Positions 9,178-17,674 of a stretch of 64,000 nucleotides of DNA are shown here, one piece after another (the first letter of the stretch is position 1; each line of letters begins with the position of its first letter). Below the pieces are notes generated by a model. That model saw only the letters and a list, made by a program, of their open reading frames with translations. It did no database searches and was not told the DNA's origin. This DNA is from Algoriphagus marinus. GTDB taxonomy: Bacteria; Bacteroidota; Bacteroidia; Cytophagales; Cyclobacteriaceae. The stretch covers positions 1 to 64,000 of the forward strand of contig NZ_MSPQ01000015.1 of NCBI RefSeq assembly GCF_001936475.1, read 5' to 3'. Made by a program: the position numbers and the translations under genes.

Positions 9178-10233
9178 TTATCTATTTCCATACAGTTCAG
9201 AATAATAATCCTGATACGCACCTGAGGTGACATGATCCAGCCAGTCTTGATTAGCAAGATACCAATCAATAGTCAATTCAATCCCTTCTTCAAATTGAAG
9301 GCTTGGCTCCCAACCCAATTCTTGTTGAATTTTAGTAGCATCTATTGCATAGCGCAAGTCATGCCCAGCACGATCCGTAACGTAGGTGATTAACTTCTCG
9401 GAAGAACCTTCTTCCCTGCCGAGTTTCTCATCCATTTTCTGACAAAGCAATCTGACAATGTCTATATTCTTCCATTCATTGAAACCACCGATATTGTAAG
9501 TTTCTCCTGGTTTTCCTTGATGAAAAACTGTATCAATCGCTCGTGCATGATCTTTTACAAAAAGCCAATCACGTACATTCTCACCCTTTCCATAAACTGG
9601 AAGTGGTTTATTGTTTTTGATATTATGAATACAAAGTGGGATTAGCTTCTCCGGAAAATGGTTCGGTCCATAGTTATTAGAGCAATTAGAAACTACAGTT
9701 CGCATCTTATAGGTATTCGCGTACGCTCTAACGAAGTGATCAGAAGAGGCCTTTGATGCTGAATATGGTGATTGAGGATCGTACGGAGTGGTCTCCAAAA
9801 AGAAACTTCCATCATGGAGCGAACCATAAACCTCATCCGTGGAAACATGATAAAACAAATGCTGATCTAATTCACCCTTCCAGAATTCTTTGGCGACATT
9901 CAAGAGATTTACTGTACCAATTACATTGGTCATTACGAAAGCCAGAGGATCAGATATCGAACGATCAACATGAGATTCTGCAGCCAAGTGAATCACATCT
10001 GTAATCTTGTGGGATTCGAAGATAGTTTTCAGAGCTTCTGCATCCTTAATATCTGCTTTTACAAATTTATAATTTGGAGCTCCTTCCACTTCCTTAAGAT
10101 TTTCAAGGTTGCCTGCATAAGTCAAGGCATCCAAATTGATAATCTGATAATCAGGATACTTGGAAACAAAAAGTTTTACAACGTGACTACCAATAAATCC
10201 CGCGCCTCCGGTTATAAGAATCGATTTTTTCAT
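9178..10233 (-). CDS. rfbB: dTDP-glucose 4,6-dehydratase, 351 aa
   Basis: This extended short-chain dehydrogenase converts dTDP-glucose to dTDP-4-keto-6-deoxyglucose, the second step to dTDP-rhamnose and other deoxysugars of surface polysaccharide. It has the NAD-binding motif GGAGFIGSH (about residues 8-16), the HLAAESHVDRSI signature, the catalytic STDEVYG segment and the active YSASKASSDH motif; the family length of about 350 is matched. It overlaps the upstream epimerase gene by 4 bases (ATGA), which indicates translational coupling, and is the last gene of the three-gene operon. The other dTDP-rhamnose genes (rmlA, rmlC, rmlD) are not in this window. Confidence 0.95.
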   Translation of the reverse strand: MKKSILITGGAGFIGSHVVKLFVSKYPDYQIINLDALTYAGNLENLKEVEGAPNYKFVKADIKDAEALKTIFESHKITDVIHLAAESHVDRSISDPLAFVMTNVIGTVNLLNVAKEFWKGELDQHLFYHVSTDEVYGSLHDGSFFLETTPYDPQSPYSASKASSDHFVRAYANTYKMRTVVSNCSNNYGPNHFPEKLIPLCIHNIKNNKPLPVYGKGENVRDWLFVKDHARAIDTVFHQGKPGETYNIGGFNEWKNIDIVRLLCQKMDEKLGREEGSSEKLITYVTDRAGHDLRYAIDATKIQQELGWEPSLQFEEGIELTIDWYLANQDWLDHVTSGAYQDYYSELYGNR

Positions 10234-11288
10234 TTTTTCTTATTATAATAATTAAGATACCAATCGGTAAATGCTTTTACCCCATCCTCGATTTTTGTCT
10301 GTGGTTTATATCCAGTATCTCTTACCAAATCGGTCACATCTGCATGCGAAGCAGGTACATCACCTGGTTGAAGTGGAAGCATATCCATTATTGCACTTTT
10401 TCCCAACCCCTTTTCAACAGCCTTGATATAATCCATTAGCAAAACGGGTTCTGAATTTCCAATGTTATATATCTTATAAGGCGCTTTTGAACTGCCGGGA
10501 TCAGGATTTTGTCCATCAAAGTCAGGATTTGGCTTGGCAGGCAAATCAGCTACTTTCAAAACTCCTGTCACTATATCATCTACATAGGTGAAATCGCGTT
10601 TCATTTTTCCATGATTAAAAACCTGAATAGGTTTACCTTCCAAAATAGCTTCTGTAAAAAGAAAGAGTGCCATATCAGGCCTTCCCCATGGTCCATAAAC
10701 CGTAAAAAACCTAAGCCCAGTTGTAGGAATTCCAAATAAGTGACTGTAGGTATGCGCCATCAATTCGTTGGTTTTTTTGCTTGCTGCATACAAACTAATC
10801 GGATGATCTACAGAGTCTGAAGTAGAAAAAGGCATTTTTTCATTTGACCCATATACCGAGCTTGAGGAAGCATAAACCAAGTGTTTCACTGGATAAAACC
10901 GGCAACATTCCAAGATATTCATAAATGCCATGATATTGCTTTCCATATACACCTCAGGGTGAGTAAGCGAATATCTTACGCCAGCTTGGGCTGCTAAATG
11001 AATCACAACGTCAAATTTCTCTTGTTCAAAAAGAGAAATCAAAGGTTCCTTTTTAGCTAAATCCAACTGAATGAAACTGTAATTTGAATTTTTGGAAGAA
11101 GCGATCTTTTTACCTAAAGAAACTTCACTTCTATCGATTCCCATAAACTCCAGTCTATCATATTTCAGATTTACATCATAATATGAATTGATCACATCTA
11201 GGCCCACTACGGTATCCCCTCTTTCAAGCAATTTTTTTGCTACATGAAATCCAATAAACCCAGCTGTTCCTGTTACCAGATACTTCAT
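10230..11288 (-). CDS. NAD-dependent UDP-sugar epimerase, UDP-glucuronate 4-epimerase-like, 352 aa
   Basis: An extended SDR protein with the Rossmann motif TGTAGFIGFH near the start, HLAAQAGVRYS, and the catalytic YAASKKTNE segment. The GVRYSLTHPEVY and TGLRFFTVYGPWGRPDMA motifs match the CapI/UDP-glucuronate 4-epimerase group, which supplies UDP-galacturonate for capsule or lipopolysaccharide; the exact sugar cannot be fixed from sequence alone. The gene starts 22 bases after the glycosyltransferase gene and overlaps rfbB by 4 bases. The context supports a role in surface-polysaccharide synthesis. Confidence 0.9.
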   Translation of the reverse strand: MKYLVTGTAGFIGFHVAKKLLERGDTVVGLDVINSYYDVNLKYDRLEFMGIDRSEVSLGKKIASSKNSNYSFIQLDLAKKEPLISLFEQEKFDVVIHLAAQAGVRYSLTHPEVYMESNIMAFMNILECCRFYPVKHLVYASSSSVYGSNEKMPFSTSDSVDHPISLYAASKKTNELMAHTYSHLFGIPTTGLRFFTVYGPWGRPDMALFLFTEAILEGKPIQVFNHGKMKRDFTYVDDIVTGVLKVADLPAKPNPDFDGQNPDPGSSKAPYKIYNIGNSEPVLLMDYIKAVEKGLGKSAIMDMLPLQPGDVPASHADVTDLVRDTGYKPQTKIEDGVKAFTDWYLNYYNKKK

Positions 11289-11310
11289 AAATTTTTATTC
11301 AAATTAAATT

Positions 11311-12486
11311 TCAATTCTTGGATGCGTCTTCTTTACCTGAGGAGAGTAGACGGTTATAATTCGAAAGAAGTTCTTCATGAATTTTCTTTCGGTCATAGTT
11401 TTCAATTATTTCATTAAAAAGCAACGCTGCCATTTTTGCCATTTTTTCCCGCTTAACAAAGGCAAACTCCATCGCTTCTTTTAAAACTTCTTTATCTTTT
11501 ACCGGAAAAATCAATCCAGTCTTTTGCTGCGTAATTATATCTCGATTTCCTATAATATCCGAACAAATAATTGGCAATTGCATAGCTCCAGCTTCCAACA
11601 AAACATTTGGGAAACCCTCTCTGTGGGATGCATGAACTAGCAAATCCGAAAGTGCCATGTAATGTGCTACATGATCCGACCAATCAATCTGAACAATCCT
11701 CGGGTTAGATTCAATCGTCTGAATTAATTCCGGAGATAACGGATCAAGGTCTTGCTCAAAGCTGCCTAATAAAACCAATTTGGACATCGGTGCGATTTTA
11801 CTTTCCAGAAATGCCTCTACCAATTCCTGAATTCCCTTATCCTTAACCAATCTCCCTACTGCGAGTATTATAAAATCATCTTCACCTGGAAGAATTCGCA
11901 TCGTAGCGGCAACCAAATGATTTTCTTTTAATACTTCACGATTGAATTTATTTAGGTCTATTCCATTTGAGGATCCCTTTCCAATGATTCGAAGCTTGGA
12001 TTCAGGACAAAGGTTTTGCTCAAGTACAAAGGATTTCAATCCCTCCGAATTTGGCCAAACTTCTGTTGCATAATCGTAGGTCCATTTCTCAACATTCTCT
12101 AGTAAACCTCTTTTTCTACCTTCAGCTGCCATGTAAGGAATACCTGCAATCGTATGAATACGAATATTCAAACCTGAAAATTTTGCTGCAATCATTCCCA
12201 AAAGTCCTGCTTTTGGAGTATGGGTATGGACTATATCTGGCTTTTCCCTTTTGAAAAGTTGGATAAGTTTCCATATACAAACCAAGTCCTGAAAAGGTGT
12301 AATCTGTCTTGTAAAAGGCACCACTTCATGTCGAACTCCTTCAGCACGAATAACTTGCTGCACCTCTCTTCCATCTGAACTGACCATAAGAACATCCCAG
12401 CCATGCTCTTTCATAAACTTCATCTGACCAGCCAAAAGTAACTTCAAAGAAAGTGGGACAGTTGTAATTCGAATTAGTTTAGGCAT
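11311..12486 (-). CDS. Glycosyltransferase family 4, 391 aa
   Basis: A GT-B fold glycosyltransferase. The N-terminal half carries the acceptor-side domain (PDIVHTHTPKAGLLGMIAA at about residues 84-102) and the C-terminal half carries GRLVKDKGIQELVEAF and the E-x7-E motif in HREGFPNVLLEAG, which binds the nucleotide-sugar donor. It is probably cytoplasmic or peripheral on the inner membrane and adds a sugar to a lipid-linked surface glycan. It resembles capsular and O-antigen transferases; donor and acceptor cannot be told. It is the first gene of the operon with the epimerase and rfbB; a -7 box lies 23 bases upstream of the start. Confidence 0.92.
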   Translation of the reverse strand: MPKLIRITTVPLSLKLLLAGQMKFMKEHGWDVLMVSSDGREVQQVIRAEGVRHEVVPFTRQITPFQDLVCIWKLIQLFKREKPDIVHTHTPKAGLLGMIAAKFSGLNIRIHTIAGIPYMAAEGRKRGLLENVEKWTYDYATEVWPNSEGLKSFVLEQNLCPESKLRIIGKGSSNGIDLNKFNREVLKENHLVAATMRILPGEDDFIILAVGRLVKDKGIQELVEAFLESKIAPMSKLVLLGSFEQDLDPLSPELIQTIESNPRIVQIDWSDHVAHYMALSDLLVHASHREGFPNVLLEAGAMQLPIICSDIIGNRDIITQQKTGLIFPVKDKEVLKEAMEFAFVKREKMAKMAALLFNEIIENYDRKKIHEELLSNYNRLLSSGKEDASKN

Positions 12487-12508
12487 TAAGTGGTGTTTCT
12501 TAAAAAAG

Positions 12509-12516
12509 CAAAGATA
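12509..12516 (-). promoter_or_regulatory. Bacteroidota -7 box for the glycosyltransferase operon
   Basis: On the minus strand the sequence TATCTTTG matches TAnnTTTG. It lies 23 bases before the start codon at 12486. No good -33 TTG was found at the usual 19-21 base spacing, so this is a partial match only. Confidence 0.45.
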
Positions 12517-12588
12517 CTCTTAATTACGTTTTTGCCCTTAGAATCTTGCCAATCCTACCCAAAATTTCTCTTTTAATTTTTTTCAAAG

Positions 12589-12789
12589 TCAATCACTTTC
12601 CTCCAATTCAAAAATCTCTTCCATCGGAACTTTAAATACTTGTGCAATTTTCAGTGCTAAAACTGTGGAAGGCACATATTTCCCCGCCTCTATACTATTG
12701 ATCGTTTGTCTCGAGACTGAAATTAAATCCGCAAGATCCTGTTGGGTTAGGTTTAGCTTTGCTCGTTCCACTTTTATTGAATTTTTCAT
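12589..12789 (-). CDS. Small XRE-family HTH regulator, 66 aa
   Basis: A one-domain helix-turn-helix protein. The HTH (about residues 5-60) reads LNLTQQDLADLISVSRQTIN for helices 2-3, then the characteristic IEAGKYVPSTVLALKIAQVF and PMEEIFELEE end. It has no sensor domain. It is the last of three co-directed genes, with gaps of 10 and 6 bases, behind two membrane proteins. Similar small XRE genes next to short membrane proteins are common in Firmicutes and Bacteroidota, and often repress their own operon. The palindrome at 13713-13736 in the operon promoter is the natural operator candidate. Confidence 0.9.
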   Translation of the reverse strand: MKNSIKVERAKLNLTQQDLADLISVSRQTINSIEAGKYVPSTVLALKIAQVFKVPMEEIFELEESD

Positions 12790-12799
12790 ATCAAGTCTC

Positions 12800-13264
12800 T
12801 CAAATTGCCAAAATGGATTTTCGCTGTTGATATAGAATCCATTTAAATCTTGCTATAAAAATTATCTGAATCGTGAACATGTTGTAACCCATAAATTCTA
12901 GGTAACCAAAACCATAAAACAATAAGGTCCCAATAATTAAAATGAAAGTATTTGCATAAAAAGCTACCAAAAGTGAATCCAATCGAAGTTTTTGAATGTA
13001 TTCATCCTCTTGTTTTTCTTTGGAAAAAGCAATCAAGAACAGAGCTAAAAAGACACCTATCAAAGCAAATTCTAAAGAATAGTTGGTTTTATCCGGATCA
13101 AAGAAACCCGATAGTCCATCATTCGAAGGTTGGGAATTAGAAATTGAAAGCCATGAGAGTTCGAAAGTCAAATAGTTTACAGCAAACAATAAAACTGAAA
13201 ATGGAAGAATCATAATCCATCCAATTTTCTGAAAGCGATGTGGCAAAAGGATTTTGGTTAGCAT
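12800..13264 (-). CDS. Hypothetical four-helix membrane protein, 154 aa
   Basis: About four transmembrane helices are visible (around residues 15-35, 65-83, 100-120 and 122-140). A charged cytoplasmic segment SKEKQEDEYIQKLRLDSL between helices 2 and 3 closely matches the equivalent part of the upstream protein (TKEKDEDEMIKSFRLQAF), so the two genes are diverged paralogues. I do not recognise a named family. It lies 6 bases after the first membrane protein and 10 before the XRE gene. The shared (S/T)KEKxEDExIxxxRL motif is probably the functional part, perhaps a contact site on the inner face of the membrane. Confidence 0.82.
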   Translation of the reverse strand: MLTKILLPHRFQKIGWIMILPFSVLLFAVNYLTFELSWLSISNSQPSNDGLSGFFDPDKTNYSLEFALIGVFLALFLIAFSKEKQEDEYIQKLRLDSLLVAFYANTFILIIGTLLFYGFGYLEFMGYNMFTIQIIFIARFKWILYQQRKSILAI

Positions 13265-13270
13265 AGGGTT

Positions 13271-13693
13271 CTATTTTATATCTTTTGCGGCCATGTATTT
13301 TTGATACTGAAAAGCACCATAGATGTATGCATTTAACAGAAATAAGACTAGATAAGCTGAGAAGATTTCGGAACTAATATTTCCAAACCTATAGTAATTG
13401 ATCAGCATAATTGCACCCAAGCCCCAAATCAACCAATAGAAACCTGTTTGAAAAGCTTGAAGTCGAAACGATTTTATCATCTCATCTTCATCCTTTTCTT
13501 TAGTCAGGTTAAGCATTGCAAAACCAATCGCCCAAAAACCATAAATAATTTCGGCTCCTTCGTTTGGATCGATATCCATTTGGGCAATGGCCATTCCTAT
13601 TACCAAGATCACTGGCAGAGGAAAAAACAAAAAAGCTATTTTCTTCCATGCTGGAGAAAGCAGCGGCACTGTTAAAATTGATTTCTCTTTCAT
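13271..13693 (-). CDS. Hypothetical four-helix membrane protein, 140 aa
   Basis: Hydrophobic segments near residues 18-36, 46-60, 84-100 and 108-126 give about four membrane helices. Between helices 2 and 3 it has the charged motif TKEKDEDEMIKSFRLQAF that is shared with the next gene. It is the first gene of the module and starts 19 bases downstream of a -7 box. Nothing suggests a transporter or an enzyme. It may act as a partner or sensor for the small XRE regulator encoded two genes later; that is inference from gene order only. Confidence 0.82.
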   Translation of the reverse strand: MKEKSILTVPLLSPAWKKIAFLFFPLPVILVIGMAIAQMDIDPNEGAEIIYGFWAIGFAMLNLTKEKDEDEMIKSFRLQAFQTGFYWLIWGLGAIMLINYYRFGNISSEIFSAYLVLFLLNAYIYGAFQYQKYMAAKDIK

Positions 13694-13711
13694 AAGTCAA
13701 GTAGTTTTTAC

Positions 13712-13742
13712 CAAATGTAAAACAGAATTTACATTTTGTCAA
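13712..13742 (-). promoter_or_regulatory. Promoter of the membrane-protein/XRE operon
   Basis: On the minus strand, TTG (13740-13742) and TACATTTG (13712-13719, a TAnnTTTG -7 box) are 20 bases apart, the usual Bacteroidota spacing. The start codon is 19 bases beyond. The palindromic operator candidate overlaps the -7 box and most of the spacer. Confidence 0.65.
13713..13736. promoter_or_regulatory. Palindromic operator candidate, AAATGTAAA-n6-TTTACATTT
   Basis: Two perfect 9-base arms (13713-13721 and 13728-13736) are separated by 6 bases and sit exactly between the -33 and -7 elements. A dimeric XRE protein bound there would block RNA polymerase. The likely ligand is the regulator at 12589-12789, giving negative autoregulation; this is inferred from position and symmetry. 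Confidence 0.6.
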
Positions 13743-13876
13743 TTATTTTTAACATATTTTCCAGAATGAACAATTTGAAATAATCGAAGCCCTCGTTATT
13801 AAATTGAATACTTGGCAATAAAAGGTCGCTTTTGTTTACCTTTAATCAATAAAGTGATTAAAAAATTATAATTTCT

Positions 13877-14677
13877 ATGATTACAAATGTGAAAATCGCA
13901 ATTATCGGTTGTGGGAATCTTGGTGCTTCCATAGCGAATGGACTATTAACCATACCTGGTTTTGACCCAGAAAATCTCATCCTAACCAAACGTAATACAT
14001 CCAGCCTTTCTGAATACCAACAAAGAGGGGCTATCATATTGAGTGACAATCTTCAAGCAGTACAAATGGCGGATTTGGTAATTCTAGGTGTGAAACCTTA
14101 TAACGTCACTCCTATCTTAAATGAAATCCTTCCGGGAATTGACCCTGAGAGACATTCTATTATTTCCTTAGCGACCGGAATCACTCTTTCTGAAATGTAT
14201 CAGGTTCTAAAGCCTGAGACTATCGCCTTCCGCGCTATGCCAAATATTGCTGCAGACATACAGGAGTCAGTTACTTGCATCTGTAGCCAAAATGCAAACA
14301 AGGAGCAAGTGGAATTAGTCACGTCACTTTTTAATTCTATAGGATTTACGATTCCTATAGATGAAAACCTGATGGAGGCTGCAACGGTCCTTGGGGCTTG
14401 TGGAATTGCTTATGTATTACGCTTTATGAGAGCTATGATCCAAGGTGGAATTCAGATAGGCTTTGATTCGGTCACGGCAAGTAAAATAGTGAATCAAACT
14501 GTCAAAGGAGCTGCGGAGCTCATGATCCAAAAAAATATCCATCCGGAGGCTGCTATTGATAAGGTAACCACACCAAAGGGATGCACAATTGTTGGATTGA
14601 ATGAAATGGAACATCAAGGCTTTAGTTCAGCTATGGTTCGTGGTGTAATAGCCAGCTATGATAAAATTGCTAAGTAG
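13877..14677 (+). CDS. proC: Pyrroline-5-carboxylate reductase, 266 aa
   Basis: It catalyses the last step of proline synthesis, the NAD(P)H-dependent reduction of pyrroline-5-carboxylate. The N-terminal Rossmann motif is IIGCGNLGASIANGLL, and the C-terminal dimerisation domain contains the family segment TVKGAAELMI with PKGCTIVGLNEMEHQGF. The length of 266 is normal for ProC. It stands alone, divergent from the membrane-protein operon and convergent with the thioredoxin-like gene, from which it is separated by a bidirectional terminator. The proA and proB genes are not in the window. Confidence 0.95.
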   Translation: MITNVKIAIIGCGNLGASIANGLLTIPGFDPENLILTKRNTSSLSEYQQRGAIILSDNLQAVQMADLVILGVKPYNVTPILNEILPGIDPERHSIISLATGITLSEMYQVLKPETIAFRAMPNIAADIQESVTCICSQNANKEQVELVTSLFNSIGFTIPIDENLMEAATVLGACGIAYVLRFMRAMIQGGIQIGFDSVTASKIVNQTVKGAAELMIQKNIHPEAAIDKVTTPKGCTIVGLNEMEHQGFSSAMVRGVIASYDKIAK

Positions 14678-14913
14678 TCATAGAACTCAGGATTGATTAA
14701 GTCTTATTTTAATCCAATATTATTTTGTTAAGTTTATATTAAGTTAAAAAAGAATTAGGAAAGGGTTGTTTTTCTTTTGAATAATTTACTAGATTTGTCC
14801 CGGGTGATAAACAACTTTTACTATCTCTTTTTCAAAGAACACGATTTTTAAAAGAAGGAAAGTTTGGTATTTTTTATTCCTTCTTATTTCTCAATCTGCA
14901 AAGTGTTTTAAAC

Positions 14914-14948
14914 AAAAAAGCCTTCTGAACATATCAGAAGGCTTTTTT
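14914..14948. terminator. Bidirectional intrinsic terminator
   Basis: A 9-bp GC-rich stem (GCCTTCTGA at 14920-14928, TCAGAAGGC at 14934-14942) with a 5-base loop is flanked by an A-run on the left and a T-run on the right. It can end transcription of proC from the left and of the TlpA-like gene from the right. Confidence 0.88.
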
Positions 14949-14969
14949 ATGAGTTTGAGTTTGGGTTTT

Positions 14970-16085
14970 TTATTTATCAAAAATCTCTGCTAATTTACTT
15001 TCCAAGCTTGGGCCTCTAAGATCTTTACCAATAATCTTTCCTTCTGGATCAAGTAAGTAGGTAGCAGGTATCGCCTCTATTTGGTATAGGGTAGCTGCTT
15101 TTGAATTAAAATATTCGAGATCAGATACTTGGGTCCACTTCAAACCATCCTGACTAATGGCTTCTACCCATGCGTCTTTTGTTCTATCCAGCGAAACTCC
15201 CAAAATATCAAAACCCTTATCTTTATACTGATCATAAAGTCTTATCACATTTGGATTTTCTTCTCTACATGGCTTACACCAGGCTGCCCAAAAATCGATC
15301 ATCACATATTTCCCTCTCAAATCTGACAATTTCACCATCTTCCCATCTGGGGTTGGTAGTTCAAAGTCAGGAGCAATTTGTCCCATAGAAAGTGCTCTCA
15401 TCTCATCCAATTGCTGCTTCATCTGAATGACCATCTTAGTGTCTGGATAGTTTTCATTTAGTTTAGCCACCAGACTATCTAAAAACTGAAACTCATTTTT
15501 AGGATTTAATAATCCTACAGCTGCTAAAGTCGCGAAACTTGAACCCATGCTATTTATGGTTTCTTTCACGGCATTTGCCTGATTACTCTCTAGTTGCATA
15601 GCCTGCACCTGAATCTGCTTGATTGCATCAGTATCATTGGCGCTCATCGCGGCGTAGTATGCCTCATTCAACTTATTCACTTCTGCTTGATAGTTTGACA
15701 TTAAAGTTTCAATCTTTAACATTTCTTGGGTATCCTTCGATCCTTTGATATCCAGGCTTCCCTCATTCGAAAAGTCATAATTCACTTCCACATCCTCTTT
15801 GAGCAAGGCTAACCGAACTGACTTACTACCATATAGATTTAAGTCATAAAACGTGGGAGTATCCACTTCTATTTGATAAGAAAACTCACCGTTTGCATTT
15901 ACTTCGAGCGTATCCAACACCTTAGGACGAGCATCAGTAAATTGTGAAAGAATTATAAATCCTTCAGGGGCATTTTCAACTTTTCCGGTCAATTGAACTT
16001 TCCCGTCTGCTTGATTTTCAACTTCTCCGCATGAGAAAACCCCAAAAGCAGAAAGAAATAAGATTCCGAACATATATTTTTTCAT
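14970..16085 (-). CDS. TlpA/ResA-like thiol-disulfide lipoprotein with DUF4369 domain, 371 aa
   Basis: A lipoprotein signal ends in GVFSC, so the protein is anchored in a membrane facing the periplasm. Residues about 28-120 form a DUF4369 domain, then a helical linker (about 130-230) and a TlpA-like thioredoxin domain with the redox motif WAAWCKPCREENP. Proteins of this layout are common in Bacteroidota, often several per genome, and reduce or oxidise periplasmic thiols, for example in cytochrome maturation. The partner is not shown by the neighbours: gatB lies 109 bases further on in the genome and is transcribed first. The terminator at 14914-14948 ends it. Confidence 0.92.
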   Translation of the reverse strand: MKKYMFGILFLSAFGVFSCGEVENQADGKVQLTGKVENAPEGFIILSQFTDARPKVLDTLEVNANGEFSYQIEVDTPTFYDLNLYGSKSVRLALLKEDVEVNYDFSNEGSLDIKGSKDTQEMLKIETLMSNYQAEVNKLNEAYYAAMSANDTDAIKQIQVQAMQLESNQANAVKETINSMGSSFATLAAVGLLNPKNEFQFLDSLVAKLNENYPDTKMVIQMKQQLDEMRALSMGQIAPDFELPTPDGKMVKLSDLRGKYVMIDFWAAWCKPCREENPNVIRLYDQYKDKGFDILGVSLDRTKDAWVEAISQDGLKWTQVSDLEYFNSKAATLYQIEAIPATYLLDPEGKIIGKDLRGPSLESKLAEIFDK

Positions 16086-16133
16086 CTGTTTATAATTTCA
16101 TTTTATAGGTCATATGGAATCTCACTTGGTTGA

Positions 16134-16177
16134 TCCCGATGGCCATCGGGACATCACAGTGTATGACTCTTGAGTCA
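16134..16177. repeat. Pair of short palindromes between gatB and the TlpA-like gene
   Basis: A perfect 18-base palindrome TCCCGATGGCCATCGGGA (16134-16151) is followed by TGACTC-TT-GAGTCA (16164-16177). CCCGAT/ATCGGG palindromes are dispersed in many Bacteroidota genomes as REP-like elements; a degenerate one is at 36954-36972. They lie downstream of gatB and could also shape the end of its transcript. Confidence 0.6.
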
Positions 16178-16193
16178 AGCTCGATTTCATGTA

Positions 16194-17654
16194 TTAATTT
16201 TCTAATAATTCTATCAATAATTTAGTAGCAACTTTTGGATCAGCTTTTCCCTGAGATTTTTTCATCACTTGCCCCATAAACATAGCCATAAGACCTTTCT
16301 TTCCAGATCGATACTCTTTCACTTTAGCTGAGTTTTCAGCAATTACGCTTTCTACAATTGGTTTCAACGAGGACTCATCTGATTCCTGAATCAAATTCAA
16401 CCGACTGGCAATTTGAAATGGTGTCTCCTCAGTGGATTTCAACATTTCAGGATATACTTTTTGGGAAGCTATAGAGAAACTTACCTTTCCAGCATCAATC
16501 AAGGCAATCAAATCAGCCATTGAATCGGTACTTATAGGAAAATTATTAATCTCTAAATTCATCTCATTCAGATAAGACTTAATTGGTCCCATCATCCAGT
16601 TTGAAGCTGATTTATAGTTTTTAGTTTTTGCACAAAGTCCGTCAAACCACAAGGCTATCTCTCTCGTCTCGGTAAGAAAACTCGCATCATAATCCGGCAA
16701 ACCATATTCATTCACAAATTTGTAATGAAGTTCACGTGGTAATTCTGGCATCGTCGACTTGATTGACTTCAACCATTCCTCAGAAATAACAACAGGACTC
16801 AAATCTGGTTCAGGAAAATATCTATAATCATTCAAATCCTCTTTGGTACGCATACTGGAGGTAGTACCTGTATTGGCATCAAAAGTTCTTGTCTCTGAAA
16901 TTATCGATTCTCCTCCTTCAATCAAGTTAATCAGACGCTCATGCTCATGCTCAATTGCCCGAAAAACATTGCGAAAGGAATTCATATTTTTAACCTCAAC
17001 TTTCTTTCCTAATTCAGCAGCACCTTTAAGCATAACTGAAACATTGGCATCACATCGAAGAGACCCTTCTTCCATGTTTCCATCACATATTTCAAGGTAT
17101 CTGACAAGCTTTTTGATTTCAGCTAAAAATGAGTAAGCCTCTTCCGGACTTTGCAAATCAGGTTCTGATACGATTTCAATCAAAGCTGTTCCTGCTCTAT
17201 TAAAATCCACTAAAGTATCTGATTCCTCAGCGAGGTGAATGGATTTCCCCGCATCTTCCTCTAAATGGATCCTATTAAGTTTAACACTTTTGGCTTTTCC
17301 ATCAGGAAGAATAATTGGCACAAAACCGCCCACGCATATCGGCGCCTTGTCTTGAGTGATTTGGTATCCTTTTGGAAGATCTGGATAGAAATAATTTTTA
17401 CGGTCAAAGCTTGTGTTTCTTGTAATCTCACAATCACAGGCTAATCCCATTTTAACTGCGTACTCAATTGCTTTCTTGTTAACCTTTGGAAGTGTACCAG
17501 GATGCCCCAGCGTGATTACAGAAATCTGTGTATTAGGAGAATTACCGTAAGCTGTCGAATCAGCAGCAAATATTTTACTTACAGTTTGCAGTTGAGCATG
17601 CACCTCCAAACCAATAACCAACTGATATTTATTTTTTAATTCTTCGCTTAACAT
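16194..17654 (-). CDS. gatB: Asp-tRNA(Asn)/Glu-tRNA(Gln) amidotransferase subunit B, 486 aa
   Basis: GatB binds the mischarged tRNA and its kinase domain activates the Glu or Asp side chain for amidation by GatA in the GatCAB complex. The protein has the family signatures GLEVHAQL, LGHPGTLPKVN and YFYPDLPKGYQITQ in the catalytic domain, and a C-terminal GatB/YqeY tail (about residues 340-486). The length is normal. It lies 20 bases downstream of alaS on the same strand, so the two translation genes probably share a transcript. gatA and gatC are not in the window, so the complex is assembled from separate loci. Confidence 0.96.
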   Translation of the reverse strand: MLSEELKNKYQLVIGLEVHAQLQTVSKIFAADSTAYGNSPNTQISVITLGHPGTLPKVNKKAIEYAVKMGLACDCEITRNTSFDRKNYFYPDLPKGYQITQDKAPICVGGFVPIILPDGKAKSVKLNRIHLEEDAGKSIHLAEESDTLVDFNRAGTALIEIVSEPDLQSPEEAYSFLAEIKKLVRYLEICDGNMEEGSLRCDANVSVMLKGAAELGKKVEVKNMNSFRNVFRAIEHEHERLINLIEGGESIISETRTFDANTGTTSSMRTKEDLNDYRYFPEPDLSPVVISEEWLKSIKSTMPELPRELHYKFVNEYGLPDYDASFLTETREIALWFDGLCAKTKNYKSASNWMMGPIKSYLNEMNLEINNFPISTDSMADLIALIDAGKVSFSIASQKVYPEMLKSTEETPFQIASRLNLIQESDESSLKPIVESVIAENSAKVKEYRSGKKGLMAMFMGQVMKKSQGKADPKVATKLLIELLEN

Positions 17655-17674
17655 TCGTTCTTATCCCCTCTTAT

